Source of the DNA: Eucommia ulmoides
Taxonomy: Eukaryota; Streptophyta; Magnoliopsida; Garryales; Eucommiaceae
Reading direction: 5' to 3'
Assembly: GCA_016647705.1 (NCBI GenBank)
Contig: CM028339.1
Location: 18,494,803-18,558,802, forward strand
Length of the DNA: 64,000 bases
The first letter of the stretch is position 1. Every line of letters begins with the position of its first letter. Made by a program: the position numbers and the translations under genes. The notes below the pieces were generated by a model. It did not search any database. It was given only the letters and a program-made list of their open reading frames with translations, and was not told the origin of the DNA. This document shows, piece by piece, positions 12,240 through 23,361 of this stretch.

Positions 12240-13200
12240 TGAGTTGTTCTGAATTAGCTGTGAATTACTTTTTCAAAGAACCCGCATTAGACATTTTGGT
12301 AGTTTTGTTTATTGCAGTTTTCCATTTTTATTTTTTTTTCCCTATTGTTAGGTGTTAGATTTTCTTGAGTTGTTCACTTTGTTGTTGTATTTTTGTATGT
12401 GCAATTTAAGTTGTTATTTGATGGTGTTGTTTTAGTTTTTGATTTTATTTGAAATGTTTCATGGTTATAATGTTAATTCATGTCAAGATCTTAAGTTTTT
12501 TAGTTGATTTTGTGTGACCAATGTTTTAATGGTTTTATTTTGTGTTGTAAAGTACATCACTATTATTTTGTATTATGGTTTTTTGCTTTAGATCCCATGT
12601 TTTCTTTCAATGCTACTTTTAAATATCATTTGAATAATTGTTTTTCATATAACTATATTACATAAGCATATTTTTATTGTATTCCAAATGTAATTATGAT
12701 TTTATTTTGATTTTCAAATTGCAACACCATTGATGTGACGTTGGATGCTTGAATTCTAAGCAGAATAGTCCATCAAGTATGTTCTGTCTTACAATTTAAT
12801 AGATCATCATGTATTTCTAAATACATTTTTTTAGTTTTTGAATTATTGGTGTAATATTGTTTATTCTTTTTCAGTTAGGTATATATATATTTTTTTTCAA
12901 TTGTTTAATGGTCTTTTCTTTTTCTTTTTTATTTTTGTATGGTCAATTTGATGTTTTATTTGACGTTTTGTAATTGCCGAACATTGAAAATCTTTTAGAC
13001 GTTGAACTTTTTGCTATTTCTTATGTTTAGAATGGGAAGAGATAATAATCATTTATTGGAAAAAATCACCTTAACAAATGTTTAATTTCAAGTGTATATC
13101 CATTAATAATTTAGTAGATGTTAATGGGCGTACTTTAACGTTGTATTTCTGAAATGGTTAGTTATTATCGATGTTACGATGAAATAGATGCTGAATGTTT
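12240..13200 (+). other. Helitron A right part, no gene seen
   Basis: T-rich, intron-like sequence. I found no conserved frame, repeat or RNA gene. Confidence 0.5.
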
Positions 13201-13206
13201 TACGCT

Positions 13207-13235
13207 CGTGCCTTAAGGCACGGATTATACACTAA
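13207..13235 (+). other. Helitron-like 3' terminus with hairpin
   Basis: A perfect 8-bp palindromic hairpin (CGTGCCTT/AAGGCACG, 13,207-13,222) is followed 9 bases later by CTAA at 13,232-13,235 and then T. In Helitrons the hairpin plus CTRR marks the end of the transferred strand. Confidence 0.65.
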
Positions 13236-13839
13236 TATATAATAAAATAGGATGGACGTAAACTTTCTAGATAAATCTCAACCATTTTTATCTCCTACAA
13301 AAAGAGTCGTTCAGATTAAACTAAAAAATTAATATAAATATATCTTTATATCTTTATATAATTATTAGATATTTTTAATTTTAGGAAAGTAATTAAAGAA
13401 ACATTGGTTAAAAAATCTTTCCAAATTTCCTAATTTTTCTTCTTTTAAAAAACTATTCTCTTCTACCCTATCACCAAATTTCCTTATTTTTCTCAATTTG
13501 TTATTTTTTTTCTTTTCTTTTCTTTTCTAATTTTATTTGCTATGTAATGTATGTAGCCCCCAATTTTATTTGCACCGTCAAACCCTATCCTTCACGGTCT
13601 CCGATCATCATTACCATGGCAACAACCTTCGATCATCACACCCACGCCTACTGCAACGGCCTCTACCATCGATAGTCTCGGAAAATCATCACTGTAACGG
13701 CCTCCGATCTCTTTGACGGCACATCGGTGCATATACATTCTTCTAAACCCTAACTAGGTGAGTGTTTTTTTTTTGGTTTTTCTTTTTTGATTATAGATGA
13801 ACAATTCAATGATTAGATTATCAATGGACTATTGATTAT
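13236..13839 (+). mobile_element. Helitron-like element, copy C, 5' fragment
   Basis: Starts directly at the 3' end of copy A, so the two are joined head to tail. It aligns with copies A and B for about 600 bp, including the exon-like leader (AAACCCTAACTAGGTGAGTG near 13,744), and stops where the LTR at 13,840 begins. Its right part was not found beyond the retroelement. Confidence 0.6.
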
Positions 13840-14732
13840 GTTGGTCCAGTAATCTACCCAAGAGAAGGGGGTGAATTAGGTAGTTATAAAAATTTAAGCA
13901 AGTATTTATCTTTCAATACTTAAAAAATCAAATATTAATTTAATCCTAAATTAATTATTATCTCTATATAGCAGCGGATAAGTGGTATATAAACTAGGTG
14001 CACACCCAAACCACAAAAAATAAATAAAGTAAGAATACAGCACACCACGATGTATACTAGTTCACCAAACTACTCTTGGCTAATCTAGTCCTCCGAGCCC
14101 CACGGAGAGTCGCACCCACTAAACTCAAGATTCATTTCTCAGGTAGAAACCAAACCCTTACACTAATTCTTTTCACAGGCTCAGAATCAACTTTTGCAAT
14201 CCATTTTCACAGGCTCAGAAATAACCTTATCTTTTTTTTTAAGGCTCAAGATTAACATAATTCTTTTATAGGCTAAGGATTAAACCTAATTTTTTTATAC
14301 CTTAGGCTAAGAATCAAACCTCACCAAAATCACTCCAAGTATCTTTTTCACCAGTAAGGATGGAACTGTTACAAATCACACAAACTAATTTTATTCAGGA
14401 AGAATTAATACCTATCTCTTTTCCAATTACTCTTGGCTAATCCAGACCTCCGAGCCCCATGGAGAGTCGCACCCACTAAACTTAAGTAATAATAATATCA
14501 AATAACAATTAAGAATAAAAACTTGGAACGATCTCACCAGAATACCACCGAAAGAATGAAAACTAAATCACAGTAAAGCTTAGATCGGTGACATCAAAAT
14601 TCTCAGTACTTATTCTCAAGAACGATCTTACAATAAACTCTCAGTATAATATCAGAATAATAACTCTCATAAAGCTCAGGAACTGATTTTTTCTTGATAG
14701 AATAATGTATCTCATAAGTGAAAAACCCAGGT

Positions 14733-14742
14733 CTATATATAC
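14733..14742 (-). promoter_or_regulatory. LTR TATA box
   Basis: The minus strand reads GTATATATAG, downstream of the W-box cluster and before the R-like region. The partner LTR has the same box at about 20,089-20,098. Confidence 0.55.
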
Positions 14743-15119
14743 TGATTTTAAACAAGCCCTCTAACGGCTAGTTCTTGACAGATATGACATTTAAATACTC
14801 ATATAGACCCATTATATTAATATTACTTAATCCTGATTCAATTCACTTAATTATATCTTTTAAATAATTCAATTTAGTACTCAAAATATTTCACATTCTC
14901 AAATAAAAAATATAGGAATTATTAAATAAACTAAACTAACAAACACTCAAAATAGGTGTGTCATATCTATAGGGATATATAATATAAGAATGATATTTCT
15001 ATAAAATATTCAAATCCCCAGAATATCTCTAAAATATCAGAAAAAAAAAAAAAAAACTTGGCTAGTAATGGTTACTTTTAGATAAAATCCTCGAAATTCT
15101 CAAATACTGAAACTGCATA

Positions 15120-15400
15120 GTCAGTTGACCGACCAAACCACCATCAATCGACCAATTGTTTCAGATTGTAGCGCAAGCCATTTTATTCACCAGTTAGTCG
15201 ACCGATCGATTCAAGATGCTCCCCAGGCCATTTTTCGGTCCTGGTCGATTGACCGATCTATTCAAAGAGTTCACTTCTCATCCATTGGTTGACCGATCTC
15301 TCTTGGTCGGTTGACCGATTGATTCAAAGACTTCTCCAATTCCCAGCCACTTCCCGTCGGTTGACCGATATCCTTTTTATCGGTTGACCATCAATGCTAG
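15120..15400 (-). promoter_or_regulatory. W-box cluster in LTR U3
   Basis: Six TTGACC cores occur in about 270 bp, mostly within the larger motif GGTTGACCGAT, beside TCGACC variants. TTGAC[CT] is the core bound by WRKY factors. The cluster lies roughly 400-650 bp upstream of the TATA box in the element's own orientation. The other LTR has a similar set, now split by a solo LTR. Confidence 0.5.
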
Positions 15401-15863
15401 ATCTCATTTCTTTTATTCATTTCAACTCCAATCTTCGACGTTTTCAACCTTTTAACCGATTTCTTTTCTTAATTAACTTAATTGACACTATTAATCTATT
15501 TTAAATACAAATCTTTCTTAGGTCAATTTTTCTTTTTCAATTTTACATTGGAGCAAATATGTGAACTAATTAGGATATTAATAAAAACACACATAAATAT
15601 AAATTCATTTTGTGTCTTGTGTGATCTTAATCGGGATACATTAAGATTAAAAATTGACTTGAGTTGTTTTCACCTAAATTCTTCAGAATCTTCAATCTCT
15701 TAATGTCCATCTCTTTGTCTGTCTCTTCGCATCCTTAGCATCCTTAACAATTTCTTCATGATAACATCAACAATGAAACTTTTACACTAAAACACTCAAT
15801 AAACTTGTTAGTTCCACCAAAAACATCAACACTTAATTGTCCATCAAAATCTTGGAATCAACA

Positions 15864-17636
15864 ATCTCCTATTTTTTGATGATAACAATTAACTTTGATG
15901 TTTTCTTCAAAATAAAAATGTAACCATGCTCCCCCTAAATCCGAGGACAGGTTTTTTTAACCCATTTAAAGCATAATCATGAAGATAATTTCAAAAACTC
16001 ATAAGATATTCAACGAATCACAAAATATGATCAATTATAGATATTCAATAAAGTATAACATAATCATATCAATATTGTTCTCCCCCTATAACAGTGCAAT
16101 GCTTAGGCGAACAAAACCTAAATATTAACTAACTCGTTTTGAGCGCAACTATGGTTTCTCCCTTTATATCTTCTCCTATAATCAATTCAATAAAACATCA
16201 ACATATTTCCTCCCTTTGTCATATCAAAAAGTAGTGAAGGGGAGCCACAAACATCACTACTCTAGGCAAACATCATTATGCCTAGCCATACCAAAAACAT
16301 AATTCTAAGTATGCAATCTCCCCCTATATAATTGTAAGTAAGCAAATTCATGCATAGGAGAATAAACTTGAGACAATCATAACATTTCAACAATGTAGCA
16401 TGATATCAATTAATATCTTCCTTATAGATAGAATTTAGAAACATATAATTGTTAATGCACCAGGACAGGAAGCATATTTCAATAATAATTTATGAAATTA
16501 TCAATCATAAATCTAATGCATGCTTCTATCATGGTTATGATCAATATTTAGAATTTAACATATGAATGCATTATATAATTCATTTATCATTTAAATAACC
16601 ACAATATTTCAAATAAATTAGAATATCATGCATTTTAACACATTCATTTAATTCAATGATGAACAAGTCATGAATTGGTACAACATATTTCCCATATTTT
16701 TTAAACATGAATTTTAGTGGACCTTATATAACATAGAATAAAAATATCACATATAAATATGTAAGCTTAAATTTATACGATATGCCGACAGATAAGATCA
16801 TGATTAATGCTGATTTTGTTAAGCATTTCTTAGCAATAAATATTTTATCAATAAACCAGTATTAGCTAACAATGGAAATCTATTTAGGCACATAATCAGA
16901 GTATGATATTCATAGAGATGTGAGTCACTTTCTGCAAATTAGATGATAATTTCACATCACATAACTTCCTTACATAGTCATGTAATAATGAGATTATTTT
17001 ACCACTGAGTTGAATGAATATTCAACTCTAATCAGTTATCTCCTTGAATCAGTCTCGATCTTATTCTTGACTAAATTTAGAATTTCGGTATGAATATTCG
17101 TTTCTCCTTAAATTATAACCTGAAACTCTTTGAAACATACTTGGAGGAAAATCATTAGTAGAGATCAAGTGAACATATATTTATTTGTTATCCTCAACAT
17201 CATGCATGATTATTAATCAATTCCAAACAATTTTGATCGTATAAACCAATTTAAATCATTTGAAAAACTTTAGTATAACATGATACTATGCATTATAATG
17301 AATGAAGATATTATTTCAAGATGCATAAAATATAAGCTGAATTTAACATATTTGCATAAAATATATATTCATGAATAAGAACACATTATACAAATGGTCT
17401 TGCTAATATGTAATATGTTATTAATAATACTTAGTGAGATCACAAACACTTGATTCATTTTCTCAATCACATAACATGTTTTAAAATTAACACATGATCA
17501 CTACTTGATATAAGCACATGAAGACATGTTAAAGCCCCTTAACTAAATGTGATTTACATAATCACCATGCAATGTTTCTAAGACAGCAACTATGGACATC
17601 ATTTAGTACAAGTCTTAGAAACTAGTATCAACTTAC
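15864..17636 (-). other. 3' internal region, non-coding
   Basis: Very AT-rich; no frame with protein-like composition. The bases next to the LTR (15,864-15,880) read AAAAAATAGGAGAT on the minus strand, the position of the polypurine tract. Unlike the plus-strand relative, it lacks the second large frame. Confidence 0.6.
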
Positions 17637-18798
17637 CTATTTGGCAAGTCGAACACCTCTTTCTTTAACAAATTTAATAAATTTAAACTGTGAGGGGTTA
17701 GGAGTACCTTTTATATCTTTTGGGATAACTTTACTCTTTACCTTATTTGTACCGATGATCGATTTGGGTGTATAACTCTTCTTGGCTTGTCCGTATATTC
17801 TCTGCCTTTGATTATTTCCATTTGATTCATTGATAATTCCCTTTACACGCATCACTTGTGGCTTCCTGGTAATATCCCATCTTAGTTTTGGTACATCTTT
17901 TCTCTTTGCACATGTCTCTTGTGGCTTCTTTGCAACTTTACATCTTGGTTTTGGTAAATCTTTGCGCTTTGCGTGTGTCGCTAGTAGATCCTTGGTGACT
18001 TCCTGTGTTGGCTTTGATATAACTTCTTTGTTCATTCCTTCATGTCCACTTCCGACGTTATGTAACTCTGCACAAGACATTTCAATAGCTCTCTTCGGTA
18101 TCCATTTTATTTTGGATCCATTCTTGTTAAATATAAACTTAGGGTTCCTGAACGGATATGATACTTTACAATGCCCAATCCTATTGCAATAATAACATCT
18201 CAAATTTGATTGATTATCATTGAGAGCACGAGATGTAAAACATGAATCATTTCTAACAATAACAACATAACTATCACTAGTTTGTGATGAAGGATGAGAC
18301 AATGAAACATATCCACTTTGCCTAAACCAATTATTTTCAAAAGCTCTCGAAACAGACTTGAGGTTGGATTTTGATTTTTTAAAATTTTTCTTAAGTAAAT
18401 CGATTTTTGAATCCAGATCTAACCTTTGCTTGAAAATCATGTCAAACTTATTTTTTAAAACTATGTTTTCATTTTCAAGAAAATCCACTTTAGAGAGCAA
18501 ATTATTAATTTTTAAAACAACATCCGAAAACTCTTTTATACCACAATAATCATCCAAATGCACTTTAGATTTTCGAACACTTTTTCCTCCATTTTCAAAA
18601 GAGTCAATTTTTTTTTTTTAAATTCAAGCTCTCTTTAGCAAAAAGTAGTATGAAAGAAAATAATTTTTCCATGACAACATGGGCATTTTGATTATCACCA
18701 TCTCCATCACTACCACTAATACCACAAGAATCATACATCACATTATCATAAAGAGATCTATCACCATCAAGAGAGGATACACAAAAAACATTATCCAT
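17637..18798 (-). pseudogene. gag: Copia-type gag-like protein
   Basis: A start MDNVFCVSS at 18,798 leads to a frameshift at the T-run near 18,610; a 308-codon frame follows (18,563-17,637). It begins with a leucine- and lysine-rich coiled coil (LENENIVLKNKFDMIF, LDSKIDLLKKNFKKSK), then a zinc knuckle CYYCNRIGHCKVSY in which the last Cys is Tyr. Next come basic repeats containing AKRKDLPKPRC and AKRKDVPKLRW, and the C-terminal FKFIKFVKERG. This order matches the gag at 28,870-30,284, which ends FKFINFVRET. Gag would package the element RNA. The frameshift and lost Cys suggest an inactive copy. Confidence 0.7.
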
Positions 18799-18854
18799 GG
18801 TGTGTGCACGTGACCGGTTTAGTTAGGATGTTAAGCCTAACGAGCTAAACCCTA

Positions 18855-18866
18855 CTCTGATGTCAA
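18855..18866 (-). promoter_or_regulatory. Degenerate primer binding site, initiator Met tRNA type
   Basis: The minus strand reads TTGACATCAGAG right after the 5' LTR; the intact relative at 28,821 reads TTGGTATCAGAG. Two transitions separate them. Confidence 0.65.
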
Positions 18867-20516
18867 TTATTGGCCCAGTGATCTACCCAAGGGGGGGTGA
18901 ATTGGGTAGTTATAAAAATATAAGCAAGTATTTATCTTTCAACACTTAAAAAATTAAATAATTAATTTAATTCTAAATTAATTATTATCTCTATATAGCA
19001 GCGAATAAGTGTTATATAAACTAGGTGCACACCCAAAAAATAAATAAAAATAAAGTAAGAATGCAGCACAACACGATGTATACTAGTTTACCAAGCTATT
19101 CTTGGCTATCTAGTCCTCCAAGCCCCACAGAGAGTCGCACCCACTAAATTCAAGATTCCTTTCCCAGGTAGGAACCAAACCCTTACACTGATTCTTTTCA
19201 CAGGCTCAGAATCAACTTTACAATCCCTTTTCACAGGCTTAGATAACCTTATCTTTTTTTTTTTGGCTCAAGATTAACCTAATCCTTTTACAGGCTAATG
19301 ATCAAACCTAATTCTTTTATACCTTAGGCAAAGAATCAAATCTCATCAAAATCACTCCAAGTATCCTTTTCGACAGTAAGGATGAAACTGTTGCAAATCA
19401 TACAAACTAATTCTATTAAGGAAGAATTAATACCTATCTCTTTTCACAGAAAAGAGTAATCTAACATTTTTTTATGCCTTAGGTAAAGATCAAATTTCAA
19501 TCTCTTTACTGGAAGAGATTGAAACCCAGCTACCCCTAATTAGATATTCCCAACAATATCTAATCCGCACACAACTTACCAATTACAATAAATTGATAAG
19601 TTTCTTCCCACTTGGAACTTCTACCAACTCAAGTCTATTTAAACTCAATTAATGTTCTGATAAATACTAGTGATAGAATTAAGTGAGAAATTCAAAATCT
19701 GATTATAAAATAAGTGGGTAGCACACAATTGAGCACGTAATCAGATTATCACCTAAATCGTTTTTTAAAATATCTTTTATACAATTTAAAGTTCAAAAAT
19801 GATTTCACAGTGATATAGAATCCAAGCAAGTAATAATAATATCAAATAACAATTAAGAACAAAAGCATGGAATGATCTCACCAGAATACCACCGAAAGAA
19901 TGAAAACTGAATTGCAGTAAAATTTAGATCGATGACATCAAAATTCTCAACACTTATTCTCAAGAACGTTTCTTAAGAATGATCTCACAATAAACTCTCA
20001 GTATGATATCAGAATAATAACTATCAGAAGCTCATGAACGGATTTGTTCTTGATAGAATAATGTACCTCATAAGTGAAAAATGCAGGTCTATATATACTA
20101 GTTTTAAACAAGCCATCTAACGTCTAGTTCCCACAAGATATGTAATTTAAATGATCATATAAACCCCATATATTAATATTACTCAATCCTGATTCAATTC
20201 ACTTAATTATAGCTTTTAAATCATTCAATTTCATCCTCAAAATATTTCACATTCTTAAATAAAAAAGATAGGAAGTATTAAATAGATTAAATTGACAAAC
20301 ACTCAAAATAAGTGTACTATATCTATAGGTATATCTAAATAATAATGATATATCTATAAAATATTCAAATCCTCAAAATATCTCCAAAATGAAATGGCTA
20401 GTAATGGCTACTTTTAGATAAAATCCTATAATCCTCGGTTGACTGACCAAACCACCATCAGTCGACCGATCGTTTCAGGTTGTAGCCCAAGACATTTTCA
20501 TACGCCAGTCGATCAA

Positions 20517-22101
20517 TGATAGGTGTGATCTACCTACATATTTTCAAATCGGTTTTGTTAGTTTTAGAGTAGTTTTTATATTTATTTTATTATGTTTTAA
20601 TTAGTTTTTATATTTTTTGTATAAATGAGGTGTGTGGGGTGAAAAAGTATGAAACTGGAGCGAAAATGATCAGATCGAATCAAGAACGGTCGAAGAACGG
20701 TGGAAAAACAAGCATGGAGGCAAGATTATGAAAACCAGCCCACCGCCTAGGCGGTGAAAATGCAGAAAGGGACTAAATCTACTGAAAGCTCACCGCCTGG
20801 GCTGTGAAACTGCAGAGAGGTCACGAAATCCACTATTGTCTTCACCGCCGCGGCAATCAATGAACCGACATACCCACTGCCTAGGCAGTGACCTCTACAC
20901 AACCTAAGATATTTATTAGATATTTTTGAGATATTTTGCCTATAAATATCCATTCCTCTCTTCTCCTCTTGAGCTCTCTTAGCATTTTGAGCCCCTTAGA
21001 ATATATCTAAGGGTAGGTAGAGTAGTTTTAGAGGGAGAACTCACATTCCGAGATAGAAAAAGACGGCGAAGCGATCGTTGAATGTTCTTAGCGACAAATC
21101 TTTGGATGAGGCTAAGTTCTTCGATTTCTTCTCTTATTTATTTAACTTAGGATTTTGTGAGCATGTTTAGCTCGATTTCAATGTTTATACGATTATGACC
21201 ACGAGTTAAATATGGATTGTATAGGGATTAACGATATATTTATGAATATGTGTTTGGATGATTTCGGTATTGCGTTTGTGATTGTTCTTCCATGTTTGAT
21301 TGTGTTTATCTTATTGTTTGTTTATTATGCTTAGTTAGATACATGGAGAATACGGGGTTTGACAAACCCTAGATTCGGATTAGGGTAAACAAACGCCATG
21401 ATCCAATAACCCGATCAGGGTTAGGATTGTGGATAATCAATGACGTTGGGGCAAGACTCACGTGACCTAGGGTCGTTAAGACGTTGATGGGGACTTATTT
21501 GTTGACTCAAAGTCATGTATTCACCTATCTTACACTTGGGAGAGGTGGTGGTGGAGTTTTAGAACCGAGATTGTGGATAGGGTAAATACGACGCGACGAT
21601 CCAATAACCCGGTTGGGAGTTGAATTGTGTGCAATCAATGACGTTGGGGTGAGACTTACGCAACCTAGGGTTGTTAAGACGTTGAGGGAGACTTCTTCAT
21701 TGGCACGAAGTAGCGTTATATCCCCCGTCTTACACTCGGGAGAGTGGCGAATGAGTTTTAGATACCGAGATTGTCAAATAGCTCGAACACCATAAACGTG
21801 AGTAAATTGAGATCGAACACGTATTTGTAAACAAGTTAATCCCTAGGCAATTCTTTCCCTTAAACCATATTAGTATATTAGTATAGTTAATTTAGGTTAT
21901 ATTAGTATTAGTTTAATTAATTAAATACATTTATTTTTAGCCTAGATAAAGTTAGGTCATGACAAACGTGGTACTCGATAGTAATGACACCAATCTTTGT
22001 AGATACGATAACCTGATCTTTCACGATCACACTATACTAAAACTTTGACCTCGTACACTTGCGAGTAGTCAATACACGAGGATCGAATCCTCCGCCGTAC
22101 A
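20517..22101 (+). repeat. Solo LTR, Athila type
   Basis: Begins TGATAGGTG and ends CGTACA, with a perfect 5-bp duplication ATCAA (20,512-20,516 and 22,102-22,106). It carries a version of the Athila LTR box (reverse complement of TATACTAAAACTTTGACC near 22,033-22,050). An internal duplication of about 200 bp (about 21,383-21,578 and 21,579-21,780) repeats the GATCCAATAACCCG block. GC-rich palindromes (CGCCTAGGCGGTG and variants) lie at 20,740-20,890. Confidence 0.85.
20940..20948 (+). promoter_or_regulatory. TATA box of the solo LTR
   Basis: CTATAAATA in the plus orientation, about 50 bp downstream of the palindrome array, the same order as in the Athila LTRs at 51,413 and 57,041. Confidence 0.55.
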
Positions 22102-22749
22102 ATCAACCAATTCCCCATGGGTCGGTTGACCGATTGATTCAAGATGCTCCCCAGTCCATTTTCGGTCCTAGTCGGTTGACCGATCGATTCAAAGAGTTCA
22201 CTTCTCATCCATCGGTTGACCGATCGATTTAGAGACTTCTTTATTTTCCAGCCACTTTTCGTTGGTTAACCGATCTCTTCACCATCGGTTGACCGATCAA
22301 TGCTGGATCTTCTTTTCTTTATTAATTTCAACTCCAATCTTTGACGTTTTCAATCCTTTAACCGATTTGTTTTGTTGGTTAACTTAATTGAAACTATTAA
22401 TCAATTTTAAATACAAATCTTTCTTAGGTCAATTTTTCTTTTTTAATTTCACATTAGAGCAAATATGTGAACTAATTAAGATCCTAATAAAAATATACAT
22501 AAATATAAATTCATTTTTGTGTTGTGTGTGATCCTAATCGGGATACATTAAGAGTAAAAATTGACTTTAGTTGTTTTCATCTAGATTCTTCAGAATCTTC
22601 AATCTCTTAATGTTCGTCTCTTCGCATCCTTAGCAATTTCTTCATGATAATATCAACAATAAAACTTTTACATTGAAACACTCAATAAACTTGTTAGTTA
22701 AACAAAAAATATCAACATTTAATTGTCCATAAAAATCTTGGGATCAACA

Positions 22750-22888
22750 ATCTCCCTATTTTTTATGATGACAATTAACTTTGATGTTTTCTTCAAAATA
22801 AAAATGTAACCACGCTCTCACTAAATCCGAGGACAGTTTTTTTAACTCATTAAAGTATAATCATGAAGATAATTTCAAAAACTCATTG
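22750..22888 (-). other. Piece of the 3' internal region of a second pol-less copy
   Basis: Starts ATCTCCCTATTTTTTATG, as does the sequence beyond the 3' LTR at 15,864, and continues through the same TCCGAGGACAG segment. It should not lie upstream of a 5' LTR, so two copies once shared this LTR. The rest of the second copy is missing. Confidence 0.7.
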
Positions 22889-23361
22889 ACGCCACTGCCG
22901 CCACCAACGCATCCACGACCTCTTCACCAATACCGTTGACCGGGTAAACCACCATGCCCTATTTTGGGGTGTTCACCCCTGTGTGGGTGTTGACCCCTAC
23001 AACAAGGGGTGAAACACCCATTGTAATAGGGGTGGAGGTGATAAATTTGTGGTGGCGGCAGAAGAATGTGGTGGAGAGAGAGGAAAAGATTTGGTGGGGA
23101 AGGGAGAGAGAAAGAGCTTTACCGGTAAAGATAGGGGAAGAGAAAAGAAGAAAAAGAAAAGAAAAGATAAAAATGATTAAAAAACAAAAAGAAATAGAAA
23201 ATTATTATTTTGTCATTTCATTTTGTTAGTTTTGGATGAAAAATCTAACAGAATGACCTTTTAAAACTTTGTTCATACGTAGATGGTTTAAAATGAAACG
23301 CAAAAACTTAGGAGGACTAAGAAATCTATCAATAGTTAGAGGGTTTAAAATGTAATTTGCC
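22889..23361. other. Unassigned segment with stacked hairpins
   Basis: A GC-richer start (GACGCCACTGCCGCCACC) is followed by GGGGTGTTCACCCC (22,966-22,979) and by a stem-loop with arms at 22,985-22,998 and 23,005-23,019 (13 of 15 positions pair). A lysine- and glutamate-rich 91-codon frame (22,954-23,229) has no recognisable domain. The right end (ATGTAATTTGCCC) looks like the edge of a short repeat. It may be a MITE or a relic of host intergenic DNA. Confidence 0.35.

Larger units (their letters stand above)
9020..12240 (+). repeat. Direct duplication, second unit interrupted
   Basis: Unit 1 (about 9,020-9,830) and unit 2 (about 9,833-12,240) share their beginning (GGTATGTGATTATTGTATTT) and their end (CGAGCATGGAAGGACT). 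Unit 2 lacks about 450 bp of unit 1 and contains the PIF/Harbinger insertion. Unit 1 contains a possible exon between about 9,595 and 9,690 (frame VPQIFDDVRFSFAHYMW) that has no counterpart in unit 2. Confidence 0.7.
337..13235 (+). mobile_element. Helitron-like element, copy A, split by later insertions
   Basis: The left end, with core TAATAAAATAGGATG, is shared with copies starting at 13,236 and 23,362. The right end has an 8-bp hairpin (CGTGCCTT/AAGGCACG) followed closely by CTAA, the layout of Helitron 3' ends. The usual 5' TC is not evident, so the class is a strong guess and not proven. The body is interrupted by an Athila-like element (1,336-7,931) and a PIF/Harbinger element (9,953-11,982). 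I see no Rep/helicase reading frame, so it is non-autonomous. It carries several exon-like blocks that may be captured gene pieces. Confidence 0.6.
13840..15863 (-). repeat. 3' LTR of the pol-less element
   Basis: Starts TGTTGGTCC and ends GATCAACA-like (GAATCAACA) on the plus strand. Relative to its partner, about 400 bp are replaced near 14,420-14,487 by a second copy of the segment at about 14,072-14,131 (CTCCGAGCCCCA and GAGAGTCGCACCCACTAAAC). This looks like a template switch during reverse transcription. Confidence 0.8.
13840..22749 (-). mobile_element. Pol-less LTR element with Copia-type primer site and gag
   Basis: LTRs at 13,840-15,863 and 18,868-22,749 (the latter enlarged by a nested solo LTR) enclose about 3 kb with one gag-like frame and no protease, integrase, RT or RNase H. 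The primer site resembles TGGTATCAGAG, complementary to initiator Met tRNA, as in Ty1/copia elements. It is the same family as the plus-strand element at 26,741-39,439. It is inserted in Helitron C; the right-hand duplication is not recoverable because part of another copy follows. Confidence 0.8.
18868..22749 (-). repeat. 5' LTR of the pol-less element, split by a solo LTR
   Basis: Aligns with 13,840-15,863 over both outer parts (18,868-20,516 and 22,102-22,749). Without the 1.6-kb insertion and its duplication it is about 2.3 kb. It keeps the 400 bp lost from its partner, so it represents the family better. Confidence 0.8.
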
